A stretch of 64,000 nt of DNA, from assembly GCA_036172665.1 (NCBI GenBank), contig CM069872.1, positions 41,092,101 through 41,156,100 of the forward strand. The letters run 5' to 3'. A program made the position numbers and the translations under genes. Positions 10,721 to 22,548 of the stretch are shown one piece after another. The DNA is from Prosopocoilus inquinatus. Its lineage: Eukaryota > Arthropoda > Insecta > Coleoptera > Lucanidae. The notes under the pieces are model-generated. The model ran no database searches and was not told where the DNA came from. It saw only the letters and a program-made list of their open reading frames with translations. Within the stretch, counting starts at the first letter, position 1. Each line of letters opens with the position of its first letter.

Positions 10721-13700
10721 ACTTAGTTTATGTTTCCTAACCGTATCATGTTTTTTCTCTTGTAGAGTTATTACGAAATGATAAAACTTACCTTGAACGT
10801 TGAGGGGCAAGAAACTGCTATTATTATACAAGCTCCTCATAATTGATTGTACCCCACGTGATGATCAAGTCCTGTCTAACCGTGTAAATGCCCAGGAAAT
10901 CGCTCTTATATTTTATTTGATTTTGATTACTTCGGGTGGAATTTAATCTATTTTATTTTAATATAAACTTTCCCAGTAGATAATGAACTGAACAGGAATA
11001 CTGTAGTCACAACAATAATAATTAAGTTCGCAATACCCGCAAAAAACGTGCGACTATGTCCCCTCCTTCCCCACCTTGCCAAATTAATTTTAAAAGCTTG
11101 TTAAAGTTGCTCTTGATCTTAAGCCAACTTTGTAACGCCTGCAAGTCAAGCGAGAGAGGTGGAACTTTTTTAATGTATATTCAGGCATCGCAGCTTGAGC
11201 ACGTGAAAATTAAACCGCTTAACCGTTCAACCATGCAGTTGTTTTTGCCATAGCAGCTTTAACTCCCTAGAAAAATCCCTTCAGGGCAACGTGAGTGAGT
11301 GTGTGTTGGTACACGCGGAGAAAACCAGCCTCGTTGCCCAGAATCCAATCAAAACCCCCAGAGCATCCCAGAGCTGCTGTTACTACGTTCCGCCTAATAA
11401 GGTATTGTAATTGTTAGCTTATATATCATATAACATTTTCTTTTCAAAATTTAAACTACATTTTAATTTTATATATTTTTTGTATTTGCTTATTTTTTGC
11501 GTCAATTTAAATTAGTGCTCAATAAATCGATTGTAGCACATGAGAGATCTTATTTGTTTGTATAGTCCGGAGTTCAAGAACGGCCTTCGGCAGTATGTGT
11601 TCAATTCCCTTGACTTACGAAATCTAAAATAAATAAAAATAAGTTTATGTTGTTGTCAGGCAACAAAAAAAGAAATTATAATCTATCTGCATTTTCGATT
11701 GCATTATATAAATGCTTTCGTATTCGGCGGGGTTGCTTTCGGTTCGTTTGAGAATTAGGGGGTGTTTCGGATCGATCTTCTTTTCAACGAAGGGTTTCTT
11801 ACAACGCTTACTTGATTTCGTAACGAGGTTTAACGTTTACTTTTCGGCCATTAAGCAACTTTTTTTTTCCTTCGTTCGTTGAACATGCGATGCGGTGGCG
11901 TTTTATGCTTGTATGTGGTGGCCGGTGACAGGGAGGAACCCCGTCGTGATCCTCATCGCTCATTAGGACAACTCTATTACATGCTTTGACCTCAGCATTG
12001 TCGGGGGCTCTGTGGGAGGGCGCAGCTAACATCTTCAGGCAATACAATAACAGAAAAGATTCGTTCCGTGCTATTATTGTTTTTTTTCTTTCTCTTTATT
12101 GTTAATGCCCTTCTTGTTCTTGAAGGATCTGCGGTGGACGTTTGACGTGGATGTGAATGTGAATGTGAAGTCCTGCTCGTGCATTTCGTATTATCAACAT
12201 AACTTAAAAATAAATAAATTTGAAGCTGTAAGTCATCTATTTTGTTCCGTTTTAATCTCCTCTCTCGAATTAACGCCGGTTCAATGCCGAAGCAAAACAC
12301 AAAACTGTTAGTAGGAATTTCCATAGCTAAACCTCTTCCGGTTTTCTATTGTGGCAAGGAGCATTATGGCAGGCAGCCCATTCAGGACGATCCGAGGTGC
12401 GAAATGCTCCTTAATCCGTTCACCAATGGCATTAGGACCGGATTAGGTACGGTACATTGCCCGGATACAATCACTGTTTACCTAACCCCCGGTATCTCTC
12501 AACACGTCGCCGTCCGAATAGGTGACAAATAGCTACATCCCGATGTGCAAGTTTACCAACAAACCGAACGCCGAACGCGAACAGGTCCGGCCCTAAAGCT
12601 GCGAGCAAGGCCTCGTCCTGTGTCCTTTGCGGTGGAATGAATCACAATACTCTGCAATCTATACGTTTCCGTGGCATGAAGCTTAAAGTTATTTTTAACG
12701 CTTTTTAGTCTTCACGTCTTAACACTTCAACAAAAAATAAATGACGAAATGGAATTGAGAGGGTTGTCAATCATCGGCTATCGACGTCACACTGTGAACT
12801 AATTTCTAGATGGACGACTGCGTTGCTGATCCACCCACCTCTCACCCGGAGGTTAATTATCTTCATTTCAAGCTAGGCTTTGTCTTTCTGATCAAAGCAA
12901 TTAGACTTAAGGAATTTCTGTTCTCTATGATCCACGTCTGCCCGCTCAATTACCCTCCTACGTTCAAAACTTTCATAACGAAGTCCCTAATTACCATATT
13001 TATTGTTATTATTAGGAAGACTTTGTTTTTTTTTCAAAGCTCTGCAAGCTTACATAAAAATAACACCGATTTTTTAACTAAACACGTATACAGGTTGTCC
13101 CTTTTATGGCGGATTCTTTCATACCTCTCTAGTTATTAATTTTACGAAAAAATGTTTCAAATGAAAGTTTCACAGGATCATGTGGAGCATATTTTAAAAT
13201 TAGTTTGACGTGTACAGAGTGTTCCGTTTAGCCTAGGCGTTAAGTCACTTCGTTATTTTTAAAGCAATATCCCATATATTTTTACATTTTCGGATTCTGG
13301 ATTAAATTTTAATGTAACCTTATGTACCATACATACCGTCTAATTTAAACCGTTTTCGCGTTATTCGACTTTTTAAATAAAAAAAAATTCGCTCTTGCAA
13401 TACCTCAAACAAATGCAATTATCTTCCAAACAAATGATGTTAGGGACTTGTGTTTTTTTTGCAAAAGTTTCGTCTTGAAACGATTTTTCAGTTGCACTGT
13501 AAAGAAAAAAATTCTAGCAACATTACAGTTCTTAAAACAAATAATAAACTAGAAAATATTCAAACTACGATGCGCTATTTAAATTTATTTTCAATGATAT
13601 AGGGTTGTCGATATCTGTCGTTAATACTTTTTTCAGTATTAAGATTTTTAAAAATACACGAAATATTGAGACCTTTATGTTAGTTGATATGGTTACACAG

Positions 13701-14670
13701 CAAACAAATTATTTGTTTATTTTTCCCTAAGTTTATTAAGTATCATACGACATTCAAAATATTCAAATAAATCTTTAAGAAGGTCAAAGAAATAAGACAG
13801 ATTCAAAATGACCACCAGGAAATGAATAAAATAAACCATAGGAAAGTAGTACTTGAAAAAAAAAGCAAATGAGCTTTAATGGAAAGAGAAATCACAGAAT
13901 CATTTGTTGTAATGGGAAAAGAAGGTCACAGAACGTGTAGAAGGATACTTAATATTGTTAGCCATAAATATACTAAATGAAGAACTAATAATGGTATACG
14001 TGGTTTAGAAATATGTAAATAAAAAAAGTACTGTTACCGTAATACGTTTATATATGTGGATACGTATTTCGACAGCTAAGCAGCCATCTTTGGTACACTC
14101 ACAAACACTCAGACTTGAAACAATTCATGGAATATTTAGTTGGTATGAACCCGAGGATATTCTCCTCGCCAAATCTAAGTACAGTTCTATTCACTAAATC
14201 CTGAAAAGCGACAAGTTTCACATATACACACATACAAATACTTGACACAATACAATTTATATTTTTATACTTCGTATTAATCACAGCTTATGTTGTTCCC
14301 AATCTACTCAGTGTGGATTAACACTTCACGTAAAAACGGAAACGGAAAGAATAGTTACGTACTTACGGATTGTTGTACCTTTTACGTAAATTAGATATTT
14401 CGAATTTCAATGAATTTGATGTTAATGACGTTAACCTGTGCCATTGCTTGTGGTCTTCAGTCTTCAGTTGGCTTAGGTAGATTCTGTATTTCTGTAAAAT
14501 TAACAACGAAGAGTCAATAGGGTAATAGATTTTTACTAAAACGAATAAAACCACAGAACGTCACACAACGGACTACAATACAATAGACGTTGTGTTTATT
14601 TTGAAACGTTAACATGATGATATTACATTCCACAGAAAGTTCCATTCACCTTGATAAAAGCTGCGGTTCT
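10721..14670. other. Non-coding DNA, several GC-richer islands
   Basis: 11.05-11.38, 11.88-12.03 and 12.33-12.63 kb are GC-richer than the surroundings, with short frames and no recognisable domain. 13.1-14.1 kb is very AT-rich. I see no RNA gene or mobile element here. Confidence 0.35.
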
Positions 14671-14804
14671 TTTGTCACAAATCTCACCTCAGATCAGATA
14701 AACGTCATTTCCGGTATTACAAACACGTAAGTTTGAACTGATACTTATTTGTTCATGCTAACAGAAATGACGTTTATCTGATCTGAGGTGAGATTTGTGG
14801 CAAA
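14671..14804. repeat. Near-perfect 41-bp inverted repeat
   Basis: 14671-14711 and 14764-14804 are reverse complements with a single mismatch, containing CTCACCTCAGATCAGATAAA, around a 52-bp spacer. No coding. Confidence 0.8.
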
Positions 14805-15378
14805 TAGAAAGCACCTAAACTCGCATAGCAAATCAGAGGTTCTCATCGGTAGATGAAATTTTCGTGCAATGTGAATTCACCCTTATGAGATTGTTTTTTA
14901 ACAAATTATTTATTAAAAATATGACGTTTTGCCACAATTGGGAAAAAAACAGTTCTACACGGTTTCGTTAAAAAAGAAATTAGTGTCGCTATTGAAAAAA
15001 AAAAAAACATAAATGACTTTATATTCGCTACTTACTTAATCAACGTCATCTGTGAAATATCAAGACGCGGTCAAAAGAAAAATAAGGTTCTTTCGCCAAA
15101 CAAAGAAGTTACGTTAACATCATCTGTGTTGCCAATTGTCGGTGAACGATCTACACCAGACGCTTCATTAAAGTGCACTGAAACTCCATCATGTTCTCTT
15201 TTTACTCAGGACCGTAATACGTAATGTTAAATAATGCACAACGTGATTTTTATTGATTGAGGACAGTTTGAATGCGGCGCAATTTCAAGTTTTAAAAGCG
15301 TCTGTGATAAACCAATATAGAATATTCAGTATTACATTTCAAAGTCGATTTAGACCGGATTTTCACCATAAACAATAC

Positions 15379-15513
15379 CTTTGTTCCTATACAGTTCTAA
15401 ATCTATTCGATACTGTGTTGCTCATGCGCTCCTGCTAAAATAGACAGCATTTTTTAGCAAGAGCGCATGAGCAGTACAGTTTAGAACTGATTTAGAAATG
15501 TGTAGGAACAAAG
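15379..15513. repeat. Imperfect foldback
   Basis: CTTTGTTCCTA...CTCATGCGCTC at 15379-15439 is inverted at 15458-15513 with a few indels. Confidence 0.6.
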
Positions 15514-16091
15514 CCAATAAGAACTTAGTATGGGGGTAAATTCGGATGTCCTTTTATACTTATAAGTGATTATATGCATATATTAGGCAGGGTAAACGTA
15601 ACGTGTCACAACCAGTCACAACGTGTCATTTTGTCATTATTTATTCTTTAAGGTTTAAAACGACATATTGGAATGAAATCAATCAAGTAACTAAAATGAA
15701 TATCTGGTCAGACGAATAAAATAATTCCTAATTCGTGGACTCTTCCGCGTGAGAGTAGTGCTTGAACTGGATAATCTTTTTCAGAATTTATGTTCGACGA
15801 AATACAGTTGACAAATTTCTTCATAAAACTTCAGTAAAGCCTTAAAGGACGAAGTTTACCTAAGTGATACACAAAGTTGCAAAGCCGACAATAATTTCGA
15901 AGATGGCATTTAACGGCTGAAGACAACCTCCGAAATACTTTTCTGTTTAAAATAGTTGTCTAAAGCCGCCAGCAATTACCTACTTTGTCTACTACATAAT
16001 TGGGGCCCCGAATGTGACTTATGTTTATGTTAAAGACTCATTAAAAAAATGACTGTGGTTGATTTTGACTCGTCAAAGTGATACAGTGACC

Positions 16092-16339
16092 GGGGTCTAT
16101 TCTGTAAGATTGATATGGACTTGATATTGCTATATTTCAAGTGACCTTGCAAAATTGGTATTCTGTAAATAGTTTCGTAACAACTTGCAATCCATTTGGA
16201 GTGTGATATCGAGTTAATATACATCTCTCTTCAACTGCCGGTCGGCAATCGACGTGAATGTTATGAAATCGTAACAAGTTCTCTTCAGATATTGAAAACC
16301 ATATCAATTGATATGCATGTCAATGTTACAGAATAGCCC
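16092..16339. mobile_element. CTATTCTGTAAC TIR family, short copy
   Basis: Begins GGGGTCTATTCTGTAA and ends TCAATGTTACAGAATAGCCC. The same termini bound the longer copies at 45.4 and 60.2 kb. The 248-bp body is mostly different or deleted. Confidence 0.7.
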
Positions 16340-16871
16340 TGACTGTCAAATAAAAAGAAGGATTTAGCCAAGACTTGGTAATACTGCAAACTACTACCAA
16401 CTGCTTTATTTTTCCCCTAGGTTTATTTTGTGTTGCATTACGCAGTATCCATGCTCAATTGATTAATATAGGAGAGATGCACTCTTTTGATCATCGACTT
16501 ATAAACTTATAAACCCGAGCTTCATGTGAAAATACAACGGAGATTGCAGACTAAAATAGTAAAGGAGACTGTGGCTGAAGAAATAATTGAATCACCTAAT
16601 TCCGTATTATTTGATTTACTCTAATTTGTAGGTTGTTATTTGACGGTTCACATTTAGATATATATGATTATTATGATTATTATCATTATTATTTTTTAGA
16701 TCATAAGTCAAAAATCGGCTGCTAGATGTCAACCATTTCTTACTGTTTGCTATTTTTTTTCTCCTTCTGATTTCCTTTCTACATAAATAATTATACATAA
16801 TTCCTAATTCGAAGACTTTACGTCAGTACATCTTGAGGATATAATCACTCAGGATTTTTATCGCTTATTTC

Positions 16872-16992
16872 AGAACTCGCTCATCTGTTTCAAGAAATCT
16901 TGCATTTATATTATTTCCATGAGGACGGGCACCCCACTGAAAAGTGAGATGTTCATAATTCATCCGTTGTCTTGAAACAGATAAGCGAGTTG
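16872..16992. repeat. 22-bp inverted repeat
   Basis: AACTCGCTCATCTGTTTCAAGA at 16872 and its near complement ending at 16992, around a ~77-bp spacer. Confidence 0.5.
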
Positions 16993-18578
16993 CAAAATCA
17001 GTTAAAATTTTGAGAAATTACATATTATGTAAAGCGACAGTTTGTAATTAAAGTGTTCTCAAAATTAACCACTATAATTTGTAAACCTCCGAATTCGTAA
17101 CATTGCGAAGAATAATTTTGAGTAGCTTGCGTACCGAACTGAATATGTTCCATAAACGTCAAACAATCAAAGACATCTTGATGATTTATTTTAGATTTGA
17201 AAACAAGATCGTTTTGGTAAAGAAACTTGCCTATTTTTCTACTTTGTTAATGTTATGCCTAACATAATTGATATAAAAAATAAAAAAATATGTATAAGTT
17301 TTATTTACCTTAATTTAACTTACCATCAATGACAATGCAATGAACTGTATAATAAAGTAAGCGAATGATAAACTAACTTTATCTTGATCTCGTTTAATAT
17401 AAAAATAAAAATAAAATTATGGGCTTATTCAGTTTTGAATATTTTGTTAGATATATTTATACTTTTGAATGATATTTGCACTAGAAATACTTAATTTTGT
17501 TCGAAATTTTTGCCAAATGATACCGCTTAACACTGCAAACCCAAATCCATGCGTAACTCAATTTGCCCATAAATTGGACATGCATACTCATTTATTCAAG
17601 GTTAATAAGGTTTCAATGACTCATTGATATCTGGTCTTTACTAAATTATGGTTTTAAGAATCCATTTCTGTTAGCTGAGTTCATCGAAATTTTCTTTCCA
17701 TCGAAAGTTATACCCTCTCGTTCTTAGTCTTTTTCTTTCCACGTATATTACCGATTTTTAAGTGGAAAGATTTCTTGCACACGCAGACATTCCTCTCATT
17801 CCCACATTCACCACCAAATATCAAACTCTTAACTGACAGGTACATTAGCGGGTATCTGATCCGGGTAGGCTAATGCACGCATGCCTGCCCCAGAACACTC
17901 GGTGTCATCCACACATCCTAAGTGAGATGTTGAGGCGTTAAGAGACACCTTGCCTCGTTATAAACGTCCGCGTGCACCCGACGCCACGTCGTCGGAACCC
18001 CATCGCGGCCCCCGCGGCCCCAAAGCGCGTCTGACAAGGACGAGGCGAGCTGCGTCGAAAGAAGTCAACGCCAAGTGAGAACAGAAGCCCTGTGCGAGTC
18101 TGGTCGCATCAAGGGATTTGCCTGGTCGACCTGAAAATCTCTTCATTGCACCCACTGTTTGTTGTGGCTTTCGACACTGTATTAGTTTTGTGCATCGACA
18201 CGATTATATAAAGCATGTGAGAGAGGTACTGGGCGCTAGCATGCTTTAAATACAGTACCTTTTACCTCTGAAAATAAAACACCCTATATTTACAATCCCA
18301 ATATTTTTTTTGTATGGTTGAGTTGATACGTACGAAATGTATGTCGATTGTCTAAGGGTCTGTTCGTTTGTTGCACTAAGTATCTGTATCCTACTCTATC
18401 ATCATACATTCATACGAAATGAAGATACTTTGTGTATCCACAAAAACAAAATAAATTTTTCGTAGGTCAGAGAAAAGAAAGCGTATGTCGTAACTTCCAA
18501 TAATATGCATTGAAGGTCAAGGAATTTTTTCGAAATTCTTCACCTGTTTTGAATGTTAAAGACCCATACTTACATATA
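16993..18578. other. Non-coding with a GC-rich patch
   Basis: 17940-18160 is markedly GC-rich with CG-rich words (CCGCGGCCCC). It has short frames on both strands and matches no family I recognise. The rest is AT-rich. Confidence 0.35.
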
Positions 18579-19915
18579 CCGTGCCTTCAATTAAATTCCT
18601 CATTAAAGTGGGCTATGATTTCACTGTTTTTTTCTCCTAAGATTTGCAGCGCTGATAGCTGTTCAATTATTTAATTAAACAAATGTCAAATTGACACTTT
18701 GTATTTTCAATTAATTCAAAATGTTAGAATTACAGCAGAAAATATTTATTGTGGAAACTTATTTTCAAATCGGTAGAATAGAAAATGGACAGTTAGTTTA
18801 TTCAACTAATCAGTGTGTATAGAAGTTTCGACAGCAGTTTCCTAATTTTGCTATTACTTATGAACAGCTAGTTAAACATATCCATGCTTGTGTTCTTAAA
18901 TTTCGTGAAACAGGATCACTTGGTCGCAAAACAGGGAGCGGAGCAGCTAAGAAAAGGACTGCAGCCTGCGTTGAAGATGTTCGAAATCGAATGGAACATT
19001 CTCCCAAGAAATCTATTGCAAAACTTTCATAAGAAGTTCAGCTATCAGTGGGAACATGTCACACTATTCTTAAAAAAGACTTAAAGCTTTATCCATATAA
19101 GATTCAAGCAGTCCACGAACTCAGGCCAGTAGATTTTGACAGAAGAACGGAATATTGTCAGTGGTTTCTTGATAACTTAAACAACGACGACATTCTTGGC
19201 AAGTGTTCTTTTCCGATGAGGCCTGGTTTCATCTCTCAGGGTATTTAAATAAACAGAATATGAGAATATGGTCAGCAGAAAATCCCCATGAATTTGTGGA
19301 AACTCCATTACATCCAATAAAAATTGGTGTTTGGCTAGCAGTGTCAAGAAGGCGTATCATCGGACCAATATTTTTTAACGATTCAGTAACTGCTGAAAGA
19401 TTCCGAAATGAGTTATTAGAACCTTTCATTAATCAACTACATGATCATGAACTTACATAAGGTTTTTTTCAGCAAGACAATGCTACTGCCCACACAGCTC
19501 ATCAAACAATGACTTTCCTGCAGCAGTTTTTCGATAATCGGATTGTGAATTTTTCTGCAAGGTCTCCGGATCTCACTATTACGGATTACTTCATTTATAC
19601 GCACATGAAAAACAGTTTTTAGAACTACGCGTCACACAATCGAAGAACTTCGTGCGGGCATTACAGATGTGTGTGCTAACATAACCTCCGAACACTTAGC
19701 AAACGGGTTTGAAAACATGAAACGCAGAGTACGCTTATGTATTCAAGCTGAAGGAGAGCACTTTGAGCATCTACTTTAAACTTTAATGTTTTGTTTTTAT
19801 TTGATGTTATGATCAGTACTGACAGTTAATGACAACTGTTTTCTCTAGAATTGTGTCGCCAACTTTATAAAAAAATCACAGCTTACTTTAATAAGGAATT
19901 CAATTGAAGGCACGG
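18579..19915 (+). mobile_element. Defective mariner/Tc1-type DNA transposon
   Basis: A 1337-bp element with terminal inverted repeats of about 43 bp (18579-18621 and 19873-19915), starting CCGTGCCTTCAATT, with about five mismatches between arms. TA dinucleotides lie at both ends (18577-18578 and 19916-19917), the usual target duplication of this superfamily. It encloses a broken transposase. Confidence 0.9.
18721..19779 (+). pseudogene. Mariner/Tc1-type transposase, broken
   Basis: Reading from the ATG at 18721 gives a helix-turn-helix-like N-terminus (ETYFQIGRIENG), then FRETGSL. The catalytic region follows: FSDEAWFHLSGY with D near 19215, QQDNATAHTA with D near 19476, and SPDLTITDYF near 19563-19590. 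These match the three-acid core of IS630/Tc1/mariner transposases, of the insect type with NKQNMRIW after the first motif. Several in-frame stops (e.g. after NQCV, LS and HELT) and at least one frame change in the N-terminal half make it inactive. The C-terminus ends EGEHFEHLL then TAA. Confidence 0.88.
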
Positions 19916-19917
19916 TA

Positions 19918-20520
19918 CTTTTTTAGTGCTTTGATGCGGAATAAGAACATTACGAAAATTCCACGATAGGTTAAGTCAGACTTACCGGATAACTCTTGTT
20001 TTGATTTCCATGACTTGTTTTGAGTTCCATGACCTGTCCTTATCACTATTTATTTGAACGCAACTGGTTTTGATAAAACACGAATTCTTTTGTGAAATCT
20101 TATGATTAAATTTCATTATTAAAACCAACATTTATTTTGGAAACCGAAAAATTTAAACGCATAAAAAAATATAGAAGATATGCCATGAATCGTAATTATA
20201 ACTCGTCGTAAGGAAATTTCAATTAATCCATTGCAGCCATAGTTAGCAGTAAACATAATTTACCACAATCCAAGGCTTACTGCAAAGGGGGACCTACATG
20301 TGGATATCAGAGCGCTGAACACTCTACCGCATTCTGATGTCCATGTATAAGACCCTCCTTACAAAAAAACTTACAGGACAAAATCAAGTGTATCTTCTTT
20401 TTATTTACTTATAGTACTTTACAGCTGTTGGTCTCGGAAAAAAATTACATTTATCTGTTATAGTTATATTTAAATAATGTAAAGCGTAGTTTAACTTGAA
20501 GACTTCCGCGGCCGTCGTCC
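19918..20520. other. No gene seen
   Basis: A small imperfect hairpin lies at 20290-20350 (CCTACATGTGGATATCAGA and near complement). Confidence 0.35.
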
Positions 20521-20845
20521 ATCGTTGAATTCCTGACTTCCGGTTGGAACTGCGGCTCTCCTCGGATTTCTTCTACTGCCGACGTTTTGTTGTCCATTGC
20601 AGAAGAACTTCCTCAGAGCTGCTGCTGGTGGTGGTGCTGCTGCTGCTGGTGGTCTTGCTGCTCTTTCTCGTAAGTCGTCTAACTCAAGAGAGATTCAAGT
20701 CTCAACGACTTACGAGAAACAGCAGCAAGACCACCAGTAGCAGCAGCCCTGAAGAAGTTATTCTGCAATGGACAACGAAACGTCGGCAGTAGAACAAATC
20801 CGAAGAGAGACGCGGTTCCAACCGAAAGTCAGGAATTCAACATTG
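20521..20845. repeat. 325-bp palindrome with hammerhead-like core and CTG-rich arms
   Basis: Arms of about 150 bp (from 20521, GTTGAATTCCTGAC, to its complement ending at 20845) surround a ~25-bp spacer. The arms hold CTG/GGT-rich triplets. The plus strand reads CCCTGAAGAAGTT...GACAACGAAACGTCGGCAG near 20747-20790, again CUGANGA, helix II with one mismatch, GAAAC-GUC. Confidence 0.65.
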
Positions 20846-21389
20846 TAAAGCGTAATTCTCAAGTACTTTACTCGCCTATATTCTCTCCCATTTGTTGCCT
20901 TTCTTTTCCAGTTATTATTCCAGAAGAGGGCACTTGCCACTCTACCCTCCACCCTTGAATCGACCTAGAAATGTCATAAATTATAACTGAATGTGGTTAC
21001 AATGCTCCAACCACAAAAAATATCCAAAATTAGTTTAACGGCAGATGAGGAATGTATACGACCTAGTTATAAAAGTTTTAAAAATGATTTTGAATATATC
21101 TTGTGAACTCTTACAAAATGAATCGGCATGTTAAGTAAAAAAAAGTTTTATTCTTTCTAATCAATATTTCGTACACGATAGCATAATATAAAAACTGAAG
21201 TATCTCATTAACTATTAAGTGAATGGGTTAACAGTAAAATTAATTTTCTTCACAGTAATACGTCGCCTTGCGGCAGTCATCCTGTAGCCTATATTCATGC
21301 AAAAGAAAACCTTAAAATTCGTCCAAGAAAGTCTTCGCTCTGTATTATCCACTCTTGCTTTTTTAAGGGAGGCGAACTTGTGAACCCTT

Positions 21390-21692
21390 TGGGCCAGTTG
21401 TACCACTGACATTTAAACTGAAACTTAACTAAACCAGGTTCAAAGTAAACAAATTCGCATAGGGCCGGTTGCTCAGTCACAGTTTAACGTTAATCTTCAG
21501 TTAACTTCCATCTGTTCCCATGTAAAAAAAAACTGAAGATTAAAGTTAAACTGTGACCGAGAAACCGAGCCATAGAAACTTAAGGAATATGGCAATTACT
21601 GCCTTCATAAATAAAAATTGATTTTGTTCACTTTAAACTTGGCTCAGCTAAACGTTGGCTTAAACCCTTCTGGTACAACTGGTCCTCTGTGT
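21390..21692. repeat. Nested palindrome
   Basis: An outer pair (GGGCCAGTTGTACCA near 21390 and its complement near 21690) surrounds an inner pair 21463-21500 / 21535-21571 (GTCACAGTTTAACGTTAATC). The inner motif recurs at 46.87 kb. Confidence 0.6.
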
Positions 21693-22119
21693 TTTGACTG
21701 TTTTTTTGGAAAAATATTCTGGTGTTATATACAAGCCTTATGCCTGGTAGAAATTCGCGAAAAGAAGAAAATTCGCAGGCTTCAGGGACTCTCCCTTTCC
21801 TTATACTCTTTGCAGTATGCGCTTTGAAATAATCAGAAACACTATTGGCCTCATTCTCCAAGGCCTCTTTATTTTTTTTTTTTCAAATTTTTTTCATGAC
21901 GAGCTTCTGTTTGAGTATGAGGAGGAGAACTGCCAAGTTGTCACGTAAAGGCTTCAAGAATGTTATTTAAAGCATCTGAATTTCTTTTGTAATGTGGAAC
22001 ATCTTTTTGCTTAAGTCGGACAATATTGATTTTAATTTGTTTTGATGGTGTTTGTAGTTCTTGTTTCAGTTGGTCGACCTGATTATCCAGGATTTTGGAT
22101 CGTCATGTACAGAATCTTC
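21693..22119 (-). other. Possible decayed coding stretch hosting the LTR insertion
   Basis: The minus strand near 21950-22100 reads DNQVDQLKQELQTPSKQIK and HYKRNSDALNNILEAF, a helical, coiled-coil-like wording, but with stops. Probably an old pseudogene or transposon relic; family unknown. Confidence 0.25.
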
Positions 22120-22123
22120 ATAT

Positions 22124-22448
22124 TGTGGCGAGCCAACCTGACTTAGCGCAAGGCGTCAAGAAGTCGGTCCGCTTCGATGTGTCACCGGCCGTCACGCGTT
22201 CGGGGCCTACGCGAGCGGACTAGAATCTTCCAGCATCGAGACTTCCAGACGCCAGCAGTGATATAAAATGGCCCGGAGTTGACTCACCAGCCAGTCGAAT
22301 CCGAGCAGCGATAGTCGAAGTTAGATTTTAGTGTGAAAATAAATTGTTAGAAATAAATTAGTTTTTAAGCTTCATTAAATTACGGTTAAGTTTTTATCGA
22401 GTGTTTTATTCGTTTAAATAAATAAACTCAAACCCTAGAAACGTAACA
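22124..22448 (+). repeat. 5' LTR
   Basis: 325 bp, begins TGTGGCGAGC and ends CGTAACA, giving the usual TG...CA termini. A TATA-like ATATAAAATGG occurs near 22261, the likely promoter. Several AATAAA-type hexamers occur in the last 110 bp, so polyadenylation probably uses the same segment of the 3' copy. Confidence 0.96.
22260..22270 (+). promoter_or_regulatory. TATA-like box in 5' LTR
   Basis: GATATAAAATG lies 136 bp into the LTR, followed about 30 bp later by CAGTCG, which resembles an insect initiator. Assignment is by motif only. Confidence 0.5.
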
Positions 22449-22449
22449 G

Positions 22450-22466
22450 TGGTGTCAGGTGTGGGG
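22450..22466 (+). other. Primer-binding site
   Basis: TGGTGTCAGGTGTGGGG starts one base after the 5' LTR. It begins with the TGG that pairs with a tRNA CCA end. The pattern TGGTGTCAG resembles leucine-tRNA primer sites, but the exact tRNA was not checked. Confidence 0.75.
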
Positions 22467-22548
22467 TTTGTGCAAATAAATAAACAATTTAAAGTAAATT
22501 AAATTTAACCAGATTATTAAATAAGTACAGTATAGGAAAAAAAAAACA

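Noticed and set aside
12099..12532. Coding exon near 12.3 kb
   Set aside because: Overlapping short frames on both strands, no splice context, no recognisable domain.
20544..20792. Small protein rich in Leu/Val
   Set aside because: The frame is created by CTG-rich palindrome arms.
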